Part shown: in pieces, positions 1 to 9,443 of the stretch
Layout of the letters: every line of letters begins with the position of its first letter
Numbering within the stretch: the stretch's first letter is position 1
From: Salipiger thiooxidans
GTDB lineage: Bacteria > Pseudomonadota > Alphaproteobacteria > Rhodobacterales > Rhodobacteraceae
Length of the DNA: 64,000 nucleotides
Direction: 5' to 3'
NCBI RefSeq assembly: GCF_900102075.1
Contig: NZ_FNAV01000002.1
Coordinates: forward strand, 310,001-374,000
Notes under the pieces: generated by a model
What the model saw: only the letters and a program-made list of their open reading frames with translations
The model's database searches: none
Told to the model about the DNA's origin: nothing
Made by a program: the position numbers and the translations under genes

Positions 1-139
1 GCGGCCCGAGATAGGCGAAGGGCGGCGCGTCGCTGCGCACCCCCACGATCAGGTCGGCCTGCGCCCGGGCACGGACGCCCGGCAGGCAGAGCAGCACGGC
101 GGCGAAGAGCGCAACGGCAAGGCTTCGGCAGGACATCAT
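1..139 (-). CDS. Periplasmic amino-acid-type substrate-binding protein, N-terminal fragment
   Basis: The gene is cut by the window edge; only about 46 N-terminal residues are visible. The frame starts with two consecutive ATG codons (139 and 136) behind a GAGAGG ribosome-binding site. It encodes a classical signal peptide: a short basic start (CRSL), a hydrophobic core (AVALFAAVLLCLPGV) and an ARAQA cleavage area. The mature start reads ADLIVGVRSDAPPFAYLG. That 'I-V-G-V-R-x-D-x-P-P-F-x-Y' opening is typical of family 3 extracellular solute-binding proteins, which bind polar amino acids or related ligands. The stop of the gene lies outside the window. It sits 19 bases downstream of the membrane-protein gene on the same strand, so the two may be co-transcribed. 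Ligand unknown. Confidence 0.7.
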   Translation of the reverse strand, partial: MMSCRSLAVALFAAVLLCLPGVRARAQADLIVGVRSDAPPFAYLGP

Positions 140-158
140 CGGGGCCTCTCGGATCGGC

Positions 159-1865
159 TCAGGTCTGACGGCCACGGAAGGGCTGGCCCACCGCGGTGAA
201 CACGCGCTTCATCGACTCGGTCTCGGCAAACTCGGCGGCGCTGGCGTAGAGCAGCAGGAAGATCGAGAAGGGCAGCGTCACCATGATCGTCATGTCGGCG
301 CGCGTCACCAGCCCCGGGGGCGCTATGCCGAAGAGGCTCGCGGCGAGGTTGGCGACCATCCAGAGGAAGGCCGAGAGCACCAGTGCCACGCCAAGCGTCA
401 CGAACCAGCGCAGCCGGTCGTGCTGGTCCGCGAGGAACAGCAGCCCGCAGGCGCAGACGTAGGACATCAGGAAGATGCGCGGCAGCTGCTCGACCTCGGT
501 GGCGAGGAAGGCGAGCCCCGCCCCCACCGCCTTGCTGCCCTCGCCCGCAAGGATGTGGCGGGCGACGCCGTCGGCACAGAGGCAGGTCACGAGGCCGTAG
601 AGCACGCTGGCGCAGAGCGCCGGCCAGAAGGCGAGCTTGGCGTAATCCCAGAACGGGATCTGCGCGGTTTCTGGCCGCGGCCAGGCGCCCTGGTCGATGC
701 GCAGGTGGCGGAACAGGATGGTGAGAAAGGCCAGCAGCACCAGCGCCGGCAGCAGCGGGATCAGCATGGCGGCGGCGACGACGCGGACCTCCTCGGCCTC
801 GTCGAAGGCACCGACGCCGCTTGCGACCAGCGCGTATTTCTCGACCAGCACGTAGCTGAAGACGGCGCCGAATATGCTTGCGAGCGTGATGTCGTGCAGC
901 GACTGCGCGGTGCTCTCGCCCGCCACCTTCTCGATGATCTCGGCGGTGGGCGTGTCGCGCAGCGCCTCGGGGATGCGGCGCGAGCGGATGGCATAAAGCG
1001 CGAACAGGCACTGCATGGAATCGGCCAGCGTCACCGCCTCGTCCTGCAGCTCCTGCAGCGCCTCGTCGTTGCTGTGCAGCTCGCTGATCTTGTTGGCGAG
1101 CAGGTTGTAGCGGGCCCGCAGGTCGTCGATGCGCGCGAGCGGCGCGTCGTCGTTGAAAAGCTGGCGGAAGGCCGAGCGCTGCGGCCCGATGATCGGCGCC
1201 TGAAGCAGGTCGATGCAGCGCAGCGAGCTCTCGATGCTCTGCACGGTGCCGCGCAGGATCGGGTTTGCGGGATGCGCCTCGAGCCGCTCGCAGAAGGCCT
1301 GCAGCAGCGGCATCTGAGCGTCCTCGCCGAAGTGGCCGTAGTTGAGCTCTTCCAGCGACTGCAGCACCCGGAAGATGTTGCGCGGGACGCCTGCGAAGAA
1401 ATAGGCGATGGCGCGGATCTTGCGCTCGATCACCTGGAAGGTGGGCGAGGTCGCCCCGAGCGTGATCGACATGGCAAGCCAGAACGGCAGCGCGGTGCTG
1501 TTGGTCAGCGCCCCCTGCGCCGCGCCGTCCTCGCCGCGGTTGACGATCGAGCGGGCGATGGTGCTGGCGCCGCCGCTCACGGTCTCGGCCTGGCTGCTGC
1601 CGGCGATGAAGGCGGTGACCAGCTCGGGCGACAGCAGCAGCACGGCGTAGAGCCCGATGAAGAATATCATGTAGATGAGAAGCCCGCGCCGGTGCTCGGA
1701 CCGGGTGGTGAGCGCCGACATGCGGACGTTCTCGAGCTCCTTGCGCGAGGTCTGGTTGTTCGACTTCAGATTGTCGACGGCATCGGCGGTGGTGTATTCC
1801 TTGTAGGCTTCGAAAAGCAGGATCACCGCGCCCAGGGCAATCGCCCAGATGGCATAGTTCTGCAT
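159..1865 (-). CDS. Large multi-pass membrane protein of unknown function
   Basis: I do not recognise the family. The 568-residue protein has hydrophobic segments at about residues 4-20, 61-80, 125-140, 327-341, 362-385, 409-430, 463-479, 486-512 and 524-542. A long soluble, mostly helical region (about 145-325) lies between an N-terminal and a C-terminal membrane cluster. That central part is rich in E/L/R and lacks a recognisable catalytic motif. The ATG at 1865 is the natural start because the first residues form the first membrane segment. The gene is followed after 19 bases by a family 3 binding-protein gene. A receptor or channel-like partner for that protein is possible, but this is inference from spacing only. 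Confidence 0.75.
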   Translation of the reverse strand: MQNYAIWAIALGAVILLFEAYKEYTTADAVDNLKSNNQTSRKELENVRMSALTTRSEHRRGLLIYMIFFIGLYAVLLLSPELVTAFIAGSSQAETVSGGASTIARSIVNRGEDGAAQGALTNSTALPFWLAMSITLGATSPTFQVIERKIRAIAYFFAGVPRNIFRVLQSLEELNYGHFGEDAQMPLLQAFCERLEAHPANPILRGTVQSIESSLRCIDLLQAPIIGPQRSAFRQLFNDDAPLARIDDLRARYNLLANKISELHSNDEALQELQDEAVTLADSMQCLFALYAIRSRRIPEALRDTPTAEIIEKVAGESTAQSLHDITLASIFGAVFSYVLVEKYALVASGVGAFDEAEEVRVVAAAMLIPLLPALVLLAFLTILFRHLRIDQGAWPRPETAQIPFWDYAKLAFWPALCASVLYGLVTCLCADGVARHILAGEGSKAVGAGLAFLATEVEQLPRIFLMSYVCACGLLFLADQHDRLRWFVTLGVALVLSAFLWMVANLAASLFGIAPPGLVTRADMTIMVTLPFSIFLLLYASAAEFAETESMKRVFTAVGQPFRGRQT

Positions 1866-1931
1866 GAGACCGGCTCGCTTGGCTGTGGCGTCCCCCGAAC
1901 GCGTGAAAGGAGCTATGTCAGGTGACCGGGG

Positions 1932-2048
1932 TCACCAGGAGCACTTCTGGAACTCGGGATTGCACGATGTATTGGCGAGCACGGGGCCGGGGCCAGCGGA
2001 GAAGGTCACCGCGGCCGCGAGCAGCAGGGCAAGAAGACTGTGTTGCAT
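1932..2048 (-). CDS. 38-residue exported peptide
   Basis: This short frame has an ATG at 2048 preceded by AGAAG about ten bases upstream. The product begins MQHSLLALLLAAAVTFSAGP and continues with a Pro/Val/Leu/Ala stretch that could end in a VLA-type signal peptidase site. The remaining mature part is only about 13 residues (NTSCNPEFQKCSW) and has two cysteines six residues apart, which could form one disulfide. The next gene on the same strand (the large membrane protein) begins 66 bases downstream, so the two may share a transcript. No known family is recognised. A signal peptide, ribosome-binding site and paired cysteines together make a chance frame less likely, but nothing here proves translation. 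Confidence 0.5.
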   Translation of the reverse strand: MQHSLLALLLAAAVTFSAGPGPVLANTSCNPEFQKCSW

Positions 2049-2213
2049 GGGTTCGTTCTTCTAAATCAAAGGTCAAATCCGTAACGGGGAGAGTTTCCCC
2101 GAGAGTATATCTACCATAGGTAGCACAAATTCCCGAATCGCGCAACTTTCGCACCCGCGCCCGCGCCGTCCAGACTTTTTCTTTCGCGCGCGAAGGGCTA
2201 CCTCGGGAAGATC

Positions 2214-2948
2214 ATGAGCCGCTTTCTGATCCTCCAGCTGCGCCCCGAAACCGAGGCCAGCGACGACGAGTTCGAGGCCATCCTGCGCAAGGGCGGTCTC
2301 GCCGAGGAGGACGTGCACCGCCTCTGTCTCGACCGCGAGGATCTGCCGCCGGATCTCGATCCGCGCGATTATGCCGGGGTGATCGTTGGCGGCGGTCCCG
2401 GCTGCGTGTCCGATCCGCCCGAGAATAAATCGCCGGTCGAGGCGCGGATCGAGGCGGCCTGCCTGTCGCTGATGCCCGCGATCACCCGCCATGACGTGTC
2501 CTATCTCGGCTGCTGCTACGGCATCGGCATCCTGGCCCATCACCTCGGCGCCGAGGTCGGCAAGGCGCGCTACGGCGAGCCGGTGGGCGCCGTCCCCTGC
2601 CGCGTCACCGAAGATGGCGCGCGCGATCCCCTGCTTGACGGGCTGCCCGAGTGCTTCGACGCCTTTGTCGGCCACAAGGAGGCGGTGCAGTCGCTGGCGC
2701 CGGGGCTCGTGCACCTGCTCGAGGGCGCGGCCTGTCCGTTCCAGATGATCCGACACGGCGCCAACGTCTACGCCACGCAGTTCCACCCCGAGGCCGATGC
2801 CGCGGGCTTCGAGACGCGCATCCGCATCTACCGCCACCGCGGCTATTTCGCGCCCGAAGAGGCGGAGGGTCTTATCGGGATGTGTCGCGAGGCCGAGGTC
2901 ATCTGGCCCGAACGGATCCTGAGCAACTTCGTGCAGCGCTTCCGCTGA
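2214..2948 (+). CDS. Class I glutamine amidotransferase-like protein
   Basis: The 244-residue protein has the class I glutaminase fold. The nucleophile elbow is G-C-C-Y-G at residues 99-103 (Cys101 the likely nucleophile), and the H-P-E triad motif is at 191-193 (ATQFHPEAD). An oxyanion-loop-like GGGPG lies near residue 59. There is no synthetase domain, so it resembles the stand-alone GuaA-N-like proteins that hydrolyse glutamine or gamma-glutamyl compounds. No partner enzyme is encoded next door; it stands alone, divergent from the small peptide gene. Substrate is not predictable from sequence. The ATG at 2214 follows GGGAAG at a good distance. Confidence 0.88.
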   Translation: MSRFLILQLRPETEASDDEFEAILRKGGLAEEDVHRLCLDREDLPPDLDPRDYAGVIVGGGPGCVSDPPENKSPVEARIEAACLSLMPAITRHDVSYLGCCYGIGILAHHLGAEVGKARYGEPVGAVPCRVTEDGARDPLLDGLPECFDAFVGHKEAVQSLAPGLVHLLEGAACPFQMIRHGANVYATQFHPEADAAGFETRIRIYRHRGYFAPEEAEGLIGMCREAEVIWPERILSNFVQRFR

Positions 2949-3100
2949 CAGCGGGGGCTGGCGACGGGGATGTGGGCGACGAAGGCCCGGGTCGCACAGG
3001 TCCAGGTGTCAGCTGCCCGGGCGTCGGAGGCTCACGTGGCGGGGCCCGAATGTCGGAGGTCCGAGTGACGGAGTTCAACGTTGACCGCCCCCCGCGCGGC

Positions 3101-3415
3101 TCAGCCCGCGCAGGAGGTCTTTGCGACCTCCACCGCGATGCGCAGCAGCAGTGCCACGCCCGACACCACCACGACCCAGGTCGGCGGCTTCGACAGCGGT
3201 CCGTCGAGGAGCCCCGCCTTGATGCGACCGTCGGCCTCGTCGAGGCTGGCCCGCGCCGCGATGTCCAGATCGCCCGACCGCGCCCGCGCCGCACGCAGGG
3301 CCCGCGCCTCGTGCCAGCGGGCGCGCAGCGGCACGCCCACGGTCCAGATCCCGCCGACGAGGAAACAGGCGATGAGCAGCCATCCGGCCACATCCAGCGG
3401 AAGGGAGCAGATCAT
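3101..3415 (-). CDS. Small two-helix membrane protein downstream of an HTH regulator
   Basis: The 104-residue product has two clear hydrophobic helices, at about residues 9-26 (LDVAGWLLIACFLVGGIW) and 79-95 (PTWVVVVSGVALLLRIA). Between them lies a charged, Ala/Arg-rich loop. I recognise no family. It begins seven bases after the stop of the HTH gene upstream on the same strand and is surely in the same operon. The pair is controlled by the operator region at 3874-3916. A regulator plus membrane-protein pair suggests a membrane-associated effector, but the function is unknown. Confidence 0.65.
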   Translation of the reverse strand: MICSLPLDVAGWLLIACFLVGGIWTVGVPLRARWHEARALRAARARSGDLDIAARASLDEADGRIKAGLLDGPLSKPPTWVVVVSGVALLLRIAVEVAKTSCAG

Positions 3416-3422
3416 GCCCGGT

Positions 3423-3845
3423 TCAGCCCTCGGGCAGGCTCAGCGGCACGCCCCCGGCCTGCGACAGCGCGATCAGCGTCCAGAGCGCCGGGCCGGTGCC
3501 GCGCGCGCCTGTGGCCAGCCGCGAGATCGTGCCGACGGCAACGCCGCTGCGCTTGGACAGCTCGTCGAGCGTCATGCCGCTGTGCTTCTGGATGTTGCGC
3601 ACGATCTGCATGCCCATGAGCCGCGCCGTCTCCTTGGCGGCTCCGGCCTCGGCGCGGCCGATGTCGCGTTCGCTCAGCACGCCCTCGAGTTCCGAGAGCA
3701 GCGCCGCCTCGGCGATGCGCGCCTGCTTCACCGGGTCGACGGCGCCCCCCGAAAGGGACTGCGCCGGCTCGCCGAAGCCGTTGATGGAACCGTCGTCGGC
3801 CTCGGCCGCCACCGCGCCATGCGATTCGAAATCCGTATGTGCCAT
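3423..3845 (-). CDS. XRE-type helix-turn-helix transcriptional regulator
   Basis: A 140-residue DNA-binding protein. The C-terminal part (about residues 89-135) is a Cro/CI-type helix-turn-helix: MTLDELSKRSGVAVGTISRL, followed by ATGARGTG and a final helix. The N-terminal 80 residues are Ala/Glu-rich with no recognised domain. A longer frame starts at 3866, but the ATG at 3845 is preceded by AGGAGAGG at ideal spacing, so I take it as the start. The promoter just upstream carries two copies of a TTGAC-N6-GTCAA palindrome, which fits autorepression. It is the first gene of a two-gene operon with the small membrane protein. Confidence 0.82.
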   Translation of the reverse strand: MAHTDFESHGAVAAEADDGSINGFGEPAQSLSGGAVDPVKQARIAEAALLSELEGVLSERDIGRAEAGAAKETARLMGMQIVRNIQKHSGMTLDELSKRSGVAVGTISRLATGARGTGPALWTLIALSQAGGVPLSLPEG

Positions 3846-3873
3846 GTCCACCTCTCCTGATCGCATCCGTGGA

Positions 3874-3916
3874 TTGACGTGTAAGTCAATATAGGCAGGT
3901 TTGACGTCAAAGTCAA
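3874..3916 (-). promoter_or_regulatory. Promoter with paired TTGAC-N6-GTCAA operators
   Basis: On the minus strand a -35 box TTGACT (3916-3911) and a -10 box TATATT (3893-3888) are separated by exactly 17 bases. Two near-identical palindromes, TTGAC-N6-GTCAA, occupy 3901-3916 and 3874-3889. Their spacing is 27 bases start to start. One covers the -35 box, and the other covers the end of the -10 box and the likely transcription start. This layout is what a repressor dimer pair would need. The likely ligand is the HTH protein encoded immediately downstream. Confidence 0.72.
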
Positions 3917-3961
3917 TTTTACCAGAGCCCGTGCCCCACCCTGCCGCGCGTGGGCCCCGGA

Positions 3962-4465
3962 TCAGCCCTGCCTGGGAAAGCGCGTGACCTCGCGCCAGAG
4001 CCGGTCGAAGCGCAGCGGATCGGCCCGCAGCGCCTCTACCGCGGCCTCGGCATCCTCGCGCATGCCGCGCCAGAAGAAGCCCAGCCGCGTGCCCTTGGTC
4101 TCGGTGTAGAGCGCCGCCGCGCCCACCTGCAGGTCCGGGTAGAGCAGCGCCAGCGCGTAGGCCTCGGGGTCGCGGGAGCTTGCGGAGCTGCCGGGAGGCG
4201 CCGGCACCACGTGCTCGAACCGGCTCTGGATCGCGGCGACGTCAGGCAGATCACGCTGATCGAGCGCCGGGGCGGCCTTGGCGTCGGCGATACCGTGGCG
4301 GCGCAGCGCATCCTCCGGGGTCAGCGGCGACAGCAACCGCGAGAGCTGGCCGATGCGCTTGTGCAGGGTAAGCTCGGCCAGCGCCAGCTTGCGCGCCTCG
4401 CCGGGCAGCAGTCCGACCTTGTCGATGGGCTGGGCGTAGGACGACAGGACGAAGAGGGAAAACAC
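3962..4465 (-). CDS. Hypothetical protein
   Basis: A 167-residue protein of no family I recognise. It starts with GTG at 4465 behind GAGG. The first residues ([14 protein letters not shown]) are mildly hydrophobic but too short for a convincing signal peptide. The body is helical and mixed in charge, with Arg/Leu-rich segments ([22 protein letters not shown]) and a C-terminal region rich in aromatic residues ([20 protein letters not shown]). Codon use matches the neighbours, with G/C in nearly every third position, which supports a real gene. It lies 68 bases downstream of the SLC13-type permease on the same strand and could be read through from it. Confidence 0.6.
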   Translation of the reverse strand: MFSLFVLSSYAQPIDKVGLLPGEARKLALAELTLHKRIGQLSRLLSPLTPEDALRRHGIADAKAAPALDQRDLPDVAAIQSRFEHVVPAPPGSSASSRDPEAYALALLYPDLQVGAAALYTETKGTRLGFFWRGMREDAEAAVEALRADPLRFDRLWREVTRFPRQG

Positions 4466-4533
4466 GTCTGGGGCCTCGAAATTCCTGCGGCGGAGTTAAG
4501 CGGCCCGCGCGGGCCGCTGTCAATCGCCGCGCC

Positions 4534-6312
4534 CTAGAGCGGCCAGATCAGCGGGATCAGCAGCGACGAGAGAATGCCCACGGTGATGTTGAGCGGCACG
4601 CCGACCCGCAGGAAGTCCGAGAAGCGGTAGCCGCCCGGGCCATAGACCAGCGTGTTGGTCTGGTAGCCGATGGGCGTGGCGAAGCTGCAGGAGGCCGCCA
4701 CCATCACCGCCACCACCAGCGGACGCGGGTCGATACCGAGCGCGTTGGCGAGCGAGATCGCGATGGGCGTCACCACCACCGCCACGGCGTTGTTCGAGAC
4801 CGCCTCGGTCAGCACCGAGGTCAGCACGAAGACCGCCCAGATCAGCAGCGGCCCCGGCAACACTTCCATAAACGGCGCCAGCGCGCCCACGATGAGCTCG
4901 ACCGCGCCGGAATGCTCCAGCGCTGCGCCGATTGCCAGCATGGCGAAGATCAGCGCCAGCAGCTGGCCCTCGATGAACGAGAATGCCTCGTCGGCGTCGA
5001 TGCAGCGCGCCAGCAGCACGACCGCGACGGCGACCACCGCAAGCGCCAGGATCGGGGCCACCCCGAGCGCCGCAAGCACGACGATCCCCGCCATGGCACC
5101 GATGGCGATGGGCGCATGGCCGCGCCGGAAGGCACGGGCCGAGGGGTGGGACACGTCCACCAGCTCCATCTCGTCCGCCAGCCGCTTGATGTCCTCGGGC
5201 GAGCCCTCGAGCAGCAGCGTGTCGCCCACCCGCACCACGAGATCGTCGAGCTTGCGACCGATGTTCTGGTTCCGACGGTGCACCGCCAGCGGGTAGACGC
5301 CGTAGCGCCGCCGCAGGCGCAGGGCGCCCAGCGAGCGGCCGACCATCTTGCAGCCGGGCGAGATCAGCACCTCGACCGTGGTGGTCTCGCGCGCCGAGAT
5401 CTGGTCCACGCGTTTCAGCGACTTGTCGCGCTGCAGGCTGAGCAGCTCGGTCATCTGGGTGCGCAGCACGACGCGGTCGCCGACCTCGAGCGTGACGCCC
5501 TGCAGCTCGCGCCGCAGCGACTCGTCGCCGCGCACCACGTCGATCAGCCTCACGCCCTCGCGCTTGAAGAGCTGCACGCCAAGCACATCGCGACCGATGA
5601 GGTTGCTGTCCGGCGGGATCACCGCCTCGGTGAAGAACTTCATCCGCGAGCGGTCCGACAGCATCCCCGCCATCGAATGGCGTTCCGGCAGCAGGAAGCG
5701 CCCCGCCACGACGAGGTAGAACATGCCCCATGCGACGAGGATGATCGCCAGCGGCGTGACCTCGAAGATCGAGAACGGCTCGAGCCCGGCACTGCGCGCG
5801 ACGCCATCGACAAGCAGGTTGGTCGAGGTCCCGATCAGCGTGGTGGTGCCGCCGAGGATGGCGGCATAGCTGAGCGGAATCAGAAGCTTGGAGGGCTGGA
5901 TGCCGAGCGAATGCGAGATCTGCACGAAGATCGGCAGCATCATCACCACGACCGGCGTGTTGTTCATGAAGGCCGAGGCGATGATCACCACCAGCATGAT
6001 CAGCGCCATGGCCTGGCGCGGGCGCCGCGCCACCTGAGCCTGGGCGAAATGCGCGAAGGCGTCGAGCGCGCCGGTGCGCACCATTGCCCCCATCACCACG
6101 AACATCGCCACGATGGTCCAGGGTGCGGGGTTCGACAGGACGGCCAGCCCGGCGTCATAGGGCAGCACGCCCATGAACAGCAGGAAGGCGACGCCGCCGA
6201 TCGCCACCACCTCGGTGGGATAGCGTTCCCGAACGAACATGATGAACATGGCCACAACCGTGGCAATGGCTACCCACGCCTGGGCCGTCTGGCTCAGTTC
6301 GAAGACTTGCAT
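4534..6312 (-). CDS. SLC13/DASS-type anion permease with two TrkA-C domains
   Basis: A 592-residue inner-membrane transporter. The N-terminal membrane half carries the family hallmarks [12 protein letters not shown] (about 115-126) and [10 protein letters not shown] (161-170). The second half repeats them as [16 protein letters not shown] near 505-520 and ATPIGYQTN near 555. Two TrkA-C (RCK-C) regulatory domains, about 210-290 and 300-385, sit in the cytoplasmic loop between the halves. Related proteins move sulfate or di/tricarboxylates with sodium; the substrate cannot be read here. It is monocistronic or leads into the hypothetical gene downstream. The promoter region has a PhaR-type CTGC-N3-GCAG box (see 6345-6373), which could tie it to polyhydroxyalkanoate metabolism. 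Confidence 0.9.
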   Translation of the reverse strand: MQVFELSQTAQAWVAIATVVAMFIMFVRERYPTEVVAIGGVAFLLFMGVLPYDAGLAVLSNPAPWTIVAMFVVMGAMVRTGALDAFAHFAQAQVARRPRQAMALIMLVVIIASAFMNNTPVVVMMLPIFVQISHSLGIQPSKLLIPLSYAAILGGTTTLIGTSTNLLVDGVARSAGLEPFSIFEVTPLAIILVAWGMFYLVVAGRFLLPERHSMAGMLSDRSRMKFFTEAVIPPDSNLIGRDVLGVQLFKREGVRLIDVVRGDESLRRELQGVTLEVGDRVVLRTQMTELLSLQRDKSLKRVDQISARETTTVEVLISPGCKMVGRSLGALRLRRRYGVYPLAVHRRNQNIGRKLDDLVVRVGDTLLLEGSPEDIKRLADEMELVDVSHPSARAFRRGHAPIAIGAMAGIVVLAALGVAPILALAVVAVAVVLLARCIDADEAFSFIEGQLLALIFAMLAIGAALEHSGAVELIVGALAPFMEVLPGPLLIWAVFVLTSVLTEAVSNNAVAVVVTPIAISLANALGIDPRPLVVAVMVAASCSFATPIGYQTNTLVYGPGGYRFSDFLRVGVPLNITVGILSSLLIPLIWPL

Positions 6313-6344
6313 GGCTTATTGCCCATCGCTGCTCAATCCGACGC

Positions 6345-6373
6345 ATTCTTACGCTGCACTGCAGCTAACACAA
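6345..6373 (-). promoter_or_regulatory. Putative promoter with a PhaR-type box upstream of the SLC13 permease
   Basis: On the minus strand, TTGTGT (6373-6368) and TAAGAA (6351-6346) are 16 bases apart. The spacer contains the palindrome CTGC-ACT-GCAG (plus-strand 6354-6364). The 13 bases GCTGCACTGCAGC (6353-6365) are identical to the box before the second phasin gene (60329-60341). The start codon of the permease is about 34 bases downstream. CTGC-N3/4-GCAG is the reported PhaR target in Rhodobacter and Paracoccus. Its role here is inference from position and identity. Confidence 0.45.
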
Positions 6374-6545
6374 GCGCGGCCCCGACGCCCGCCTGCTCAC
6401 GTGCTTTTCCGATCACGTCCAACGCCGAATCGCGCCAAATTTCATGCGCATCTTCAGGGCGTTGGAGCGTTCCATTTCCCGAGACCCCTGGCCCGGAGGC
6501 CGCGCGAACACGAGGCGGAAAGCCCGTGTGCGAGACCACTCCGGA

Positions 6546-6569
6546 GGGGCCTCCCGGCCTCAAGGCCCC
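6546..6569 (-). terminator. Possible hairpin at the end of the YmdB-type gene
   Basis: GGGGCCT (6546-6552) can pair with AGGCCCC (6563-6569) around a ten-base loop, overlapping the last codons of the gene. No strong T-run follows on the minus strand, so termination is uncertain. Confidence 0.3.
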
Positions 6570-7372
6570 GAGGACTCCAGCCTGCCGCCCTGCCGCACCA
6601 TCTTCACGGTCACCGCCTTGCCGGTGCGGTCGTCGGTCTCGACATAAAGCCCCGACAACGTCGCCTCGCCAAGCGCCGGCTGGAAGCGCGTCTTGCCCAT
6701 GCCGGTGATGAAGCGCCGCATCGGCTCGACCTTGTCCATGCCGATGACCGAATCGTAATCGCCGCACATGCCGGCGTCGCTGAGATAGCCCGTGCCCTTG
6801 GGCAGCACCTGCGCGTCGCCGGTGGGCACGTGGGTGTGGGTCCCCGCCACGAGGCTGGCGCGGCCGTCGCAGAAATGGCCCATCGCCATCTTCTCGGAGG
6901 TCGCCTCGCAATGCACGTCGACCATGACGGCCTGCGCCATGCCGCCAAGCTTGTAGCGGTTCAGCACCGCGTCCATGGCCGAGAACGGATCGTCGAAGGG
7001 GCGCTTCATGAACACCTGGCCCAGCACCTGCGTCACCAGCACCTTGCGCCCGCGCCGGTCCTCGAAGAGCCCGGCGCCGCGTCCGGGCGCCTGCTTGGCG
7101 AAGTTCAGCGGCCGGATCACCCGGGGCTCGGACTCGATGAAGGTCAGCATGTCCTTCTGGTCGAAGGAATGGTCTCCGAGCGTCACCACGTCGGCGCCGG
7201 CGCCGAGGATGAGCTTGGCGTGTTCGCCGGTAAGCCCCGCCCCGTTCGAGGCGTTCTCGCCGTTCACCACGACGAAATCGAGCTTCCAGTCCTCGCGCAG
7301 GCGGGGCAGGTTTTCGGCGATGGCGGTGCGCCCGGCGCGCCCCATCACGTCCCCAAGAAATAGCAGTCTCAT
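6560..7372 (-). CDS. YmdB-type metallophosphoesterase (TIGR00282 family)
   Basis: A 270-residue calcineurin-like phosphoesterase of the YmdB family, which in Bacillus hydrolyses 2',3'-cyclic nucleotides. The metal-binding motifs are in order: [14 protein letters not shown] at the N-terminus, [13 protein letters not shown] (about 34-46), [12 protein letters not shown] (about 64-75), [11 protein letters not shown] (about 152-162) and [12 protein letters not shown] (about 178-189). I start at the ATG at 7372, which gives the family's usual length. The longer frame upstream is Arg-rich and unlike the family. The ribosome-binding site is weak. A 136-base gap separates it from the FG-GAP gene upstream on the same strand, and I see nothing coding there. 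Confidence 0.9.
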   Translation of the reverse strand: MRLLFLGDVMGRAGRTAIAENLPRLREDWKLDFVVVNGENASNGAGLTGEHAKLILGAGADVVTLGDHSFDQKDMLTFIESEPRVIRPLNFAKQAPGRGAGLFEDRRGRKVLVTQVLGQVFMKRPFDDPFSAMDAVLNRYKLGGMAQAVMVDVHCEATSEKMAMGHFCDGRASLVAGTHTHVPTGDAQVLPKGTGYLSDAGMCGDYDSVIGMDKVEPMRRFITGMGKTRFQPALGEATLSGLYVETDDRTGKAVTVKMVRQGGRLESSGP

Positions 7373-7508
7373 GTCCGAATGCCTAAGCCGCTGCGCGCGA
7401 AAAGCAAAGCGTGATTTGCGCGTGATCGCCGGACCGGTGCGGCGGTCGGCCTGCGCCGCGCACGTCCTCCTTCGGGAAACTCCCCCGCCATTGTCCCGCC
7501 GCGAGCGC

Positions 7509-8716
<1,208 letters not shown>

Positions 8717-8780
8717 TTAAAGCCTGCGGCAAACCCGTTAAGATCCGCCGCAAAACGGTCGCCGCCATGACATGGTCCAC

Positions 8781-8802
8781 GACACGACCATGACACGACC
8801 AT
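8781..8802. repeat. 11-base tandem duplication
   Basis: GACACGACCAT occurs twice in direct tandem (8781-8791, 8792-8802), followed by GAC. It lies 29 bases upstream of the lipoprotein start and also creates the spurious ATG at 8801. It looks like slippage; no function can be assigned. Confidence 0.8.
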
Positions 8803-8830
8803 GACGCCCCAGAGAAGAAGACCCGAGCAG

Positions 8831-9355
8831 ATGATCCGCCCGCCCCTCCTGGCCGCCGTGCTTGCGTCGAGCCTTGCCGCCTGCAGCGCCCCCGCCCCGG
8901 CGGACAACCCTTGGCCCGACATCGACGCGCCGCGCCCCGAGCGGCTCGCCGACGGCACCTGCCAGGCCCGCGAGGTCACGCCTGCGGTCTACGAGCATGT
9001 CATGGGAGAGGTGCAGGTGGTGCAGGCCGAGATCGCCGAAGATGGCACCGTGCTGCGCCCGCCGGTCTACCGCCGCGCCCCGGTGCCCCGCGTCGTCACC
9101 CCGCGCGAGGAGCTGATCTTCGCGAGCCCCTGCCCCGAGGAATTCACCACCGAGTTCGTCTCGACCGTGCAGCGCGCGCTGGCCGCTCGCGGCGTCTTCC
9201 GGGGCAGCGTCACCGGGCGCCTCGATGCGCCGACCACGGCGGCGATCCGCCGCTGGCAGACCGAGCGCGGCCTGCCGAGCGGGCAGCTCTCGCTCGAGAC
9301 CGCGCGGGCGCTCGGCATCGTGGCCACGCCGCTCGATCAGGTCGAAAGCCTTTGA
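8831..9355 (+). CDS. Lipoprotein with peptidoglycan-binding domain
   Basis: A 174-residue exported lipoprotein. The start ATG at 8831 gives MIRPPLLAAVLASSLAAC, a lipoprotein signal peptide with the lipobox SLAAC (Cys18 lipidated). An upstream ATG at 8801 would put an Arg-rich segment before the signal and is less likely. The C-terminal third matches a PG_binding_1 domain: VQRALAARGVFRGSVTGRLD followed by TTAAIRRWQTERGL. The middle segment (EVTPAVYEHVMGEVQV) has no family I can name. It probably anchors in the outer membrane and contacts the cell wall. It stands alone, 88 bases before an unknown gene in the same direction. Confidence 0.88.
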   Translation: MIRPPLLAAVLASSLAACSAPAPADNPWPDIDAPRPERLADGTCQAREVTPAVYEHVMGEVQVVQAEIAEDGTVLRPPVYRRAPVPRVVTPREELIFASPCPEEFTTEFVSTVQRALAARGVFRGSVTGRLDAPTTAAIRRWQTERGLPSGQLSLETARALGIVATPLDQVESL

Positions 9356-9443
9356 AGCAGTTTCCCGCCCGCCGCGGCGCGATCTGAAGCAAACATTAAC
9401 CGAAGCACCGGCATCCTGCGCTCACCCGAAAGGAGCATTGCCG

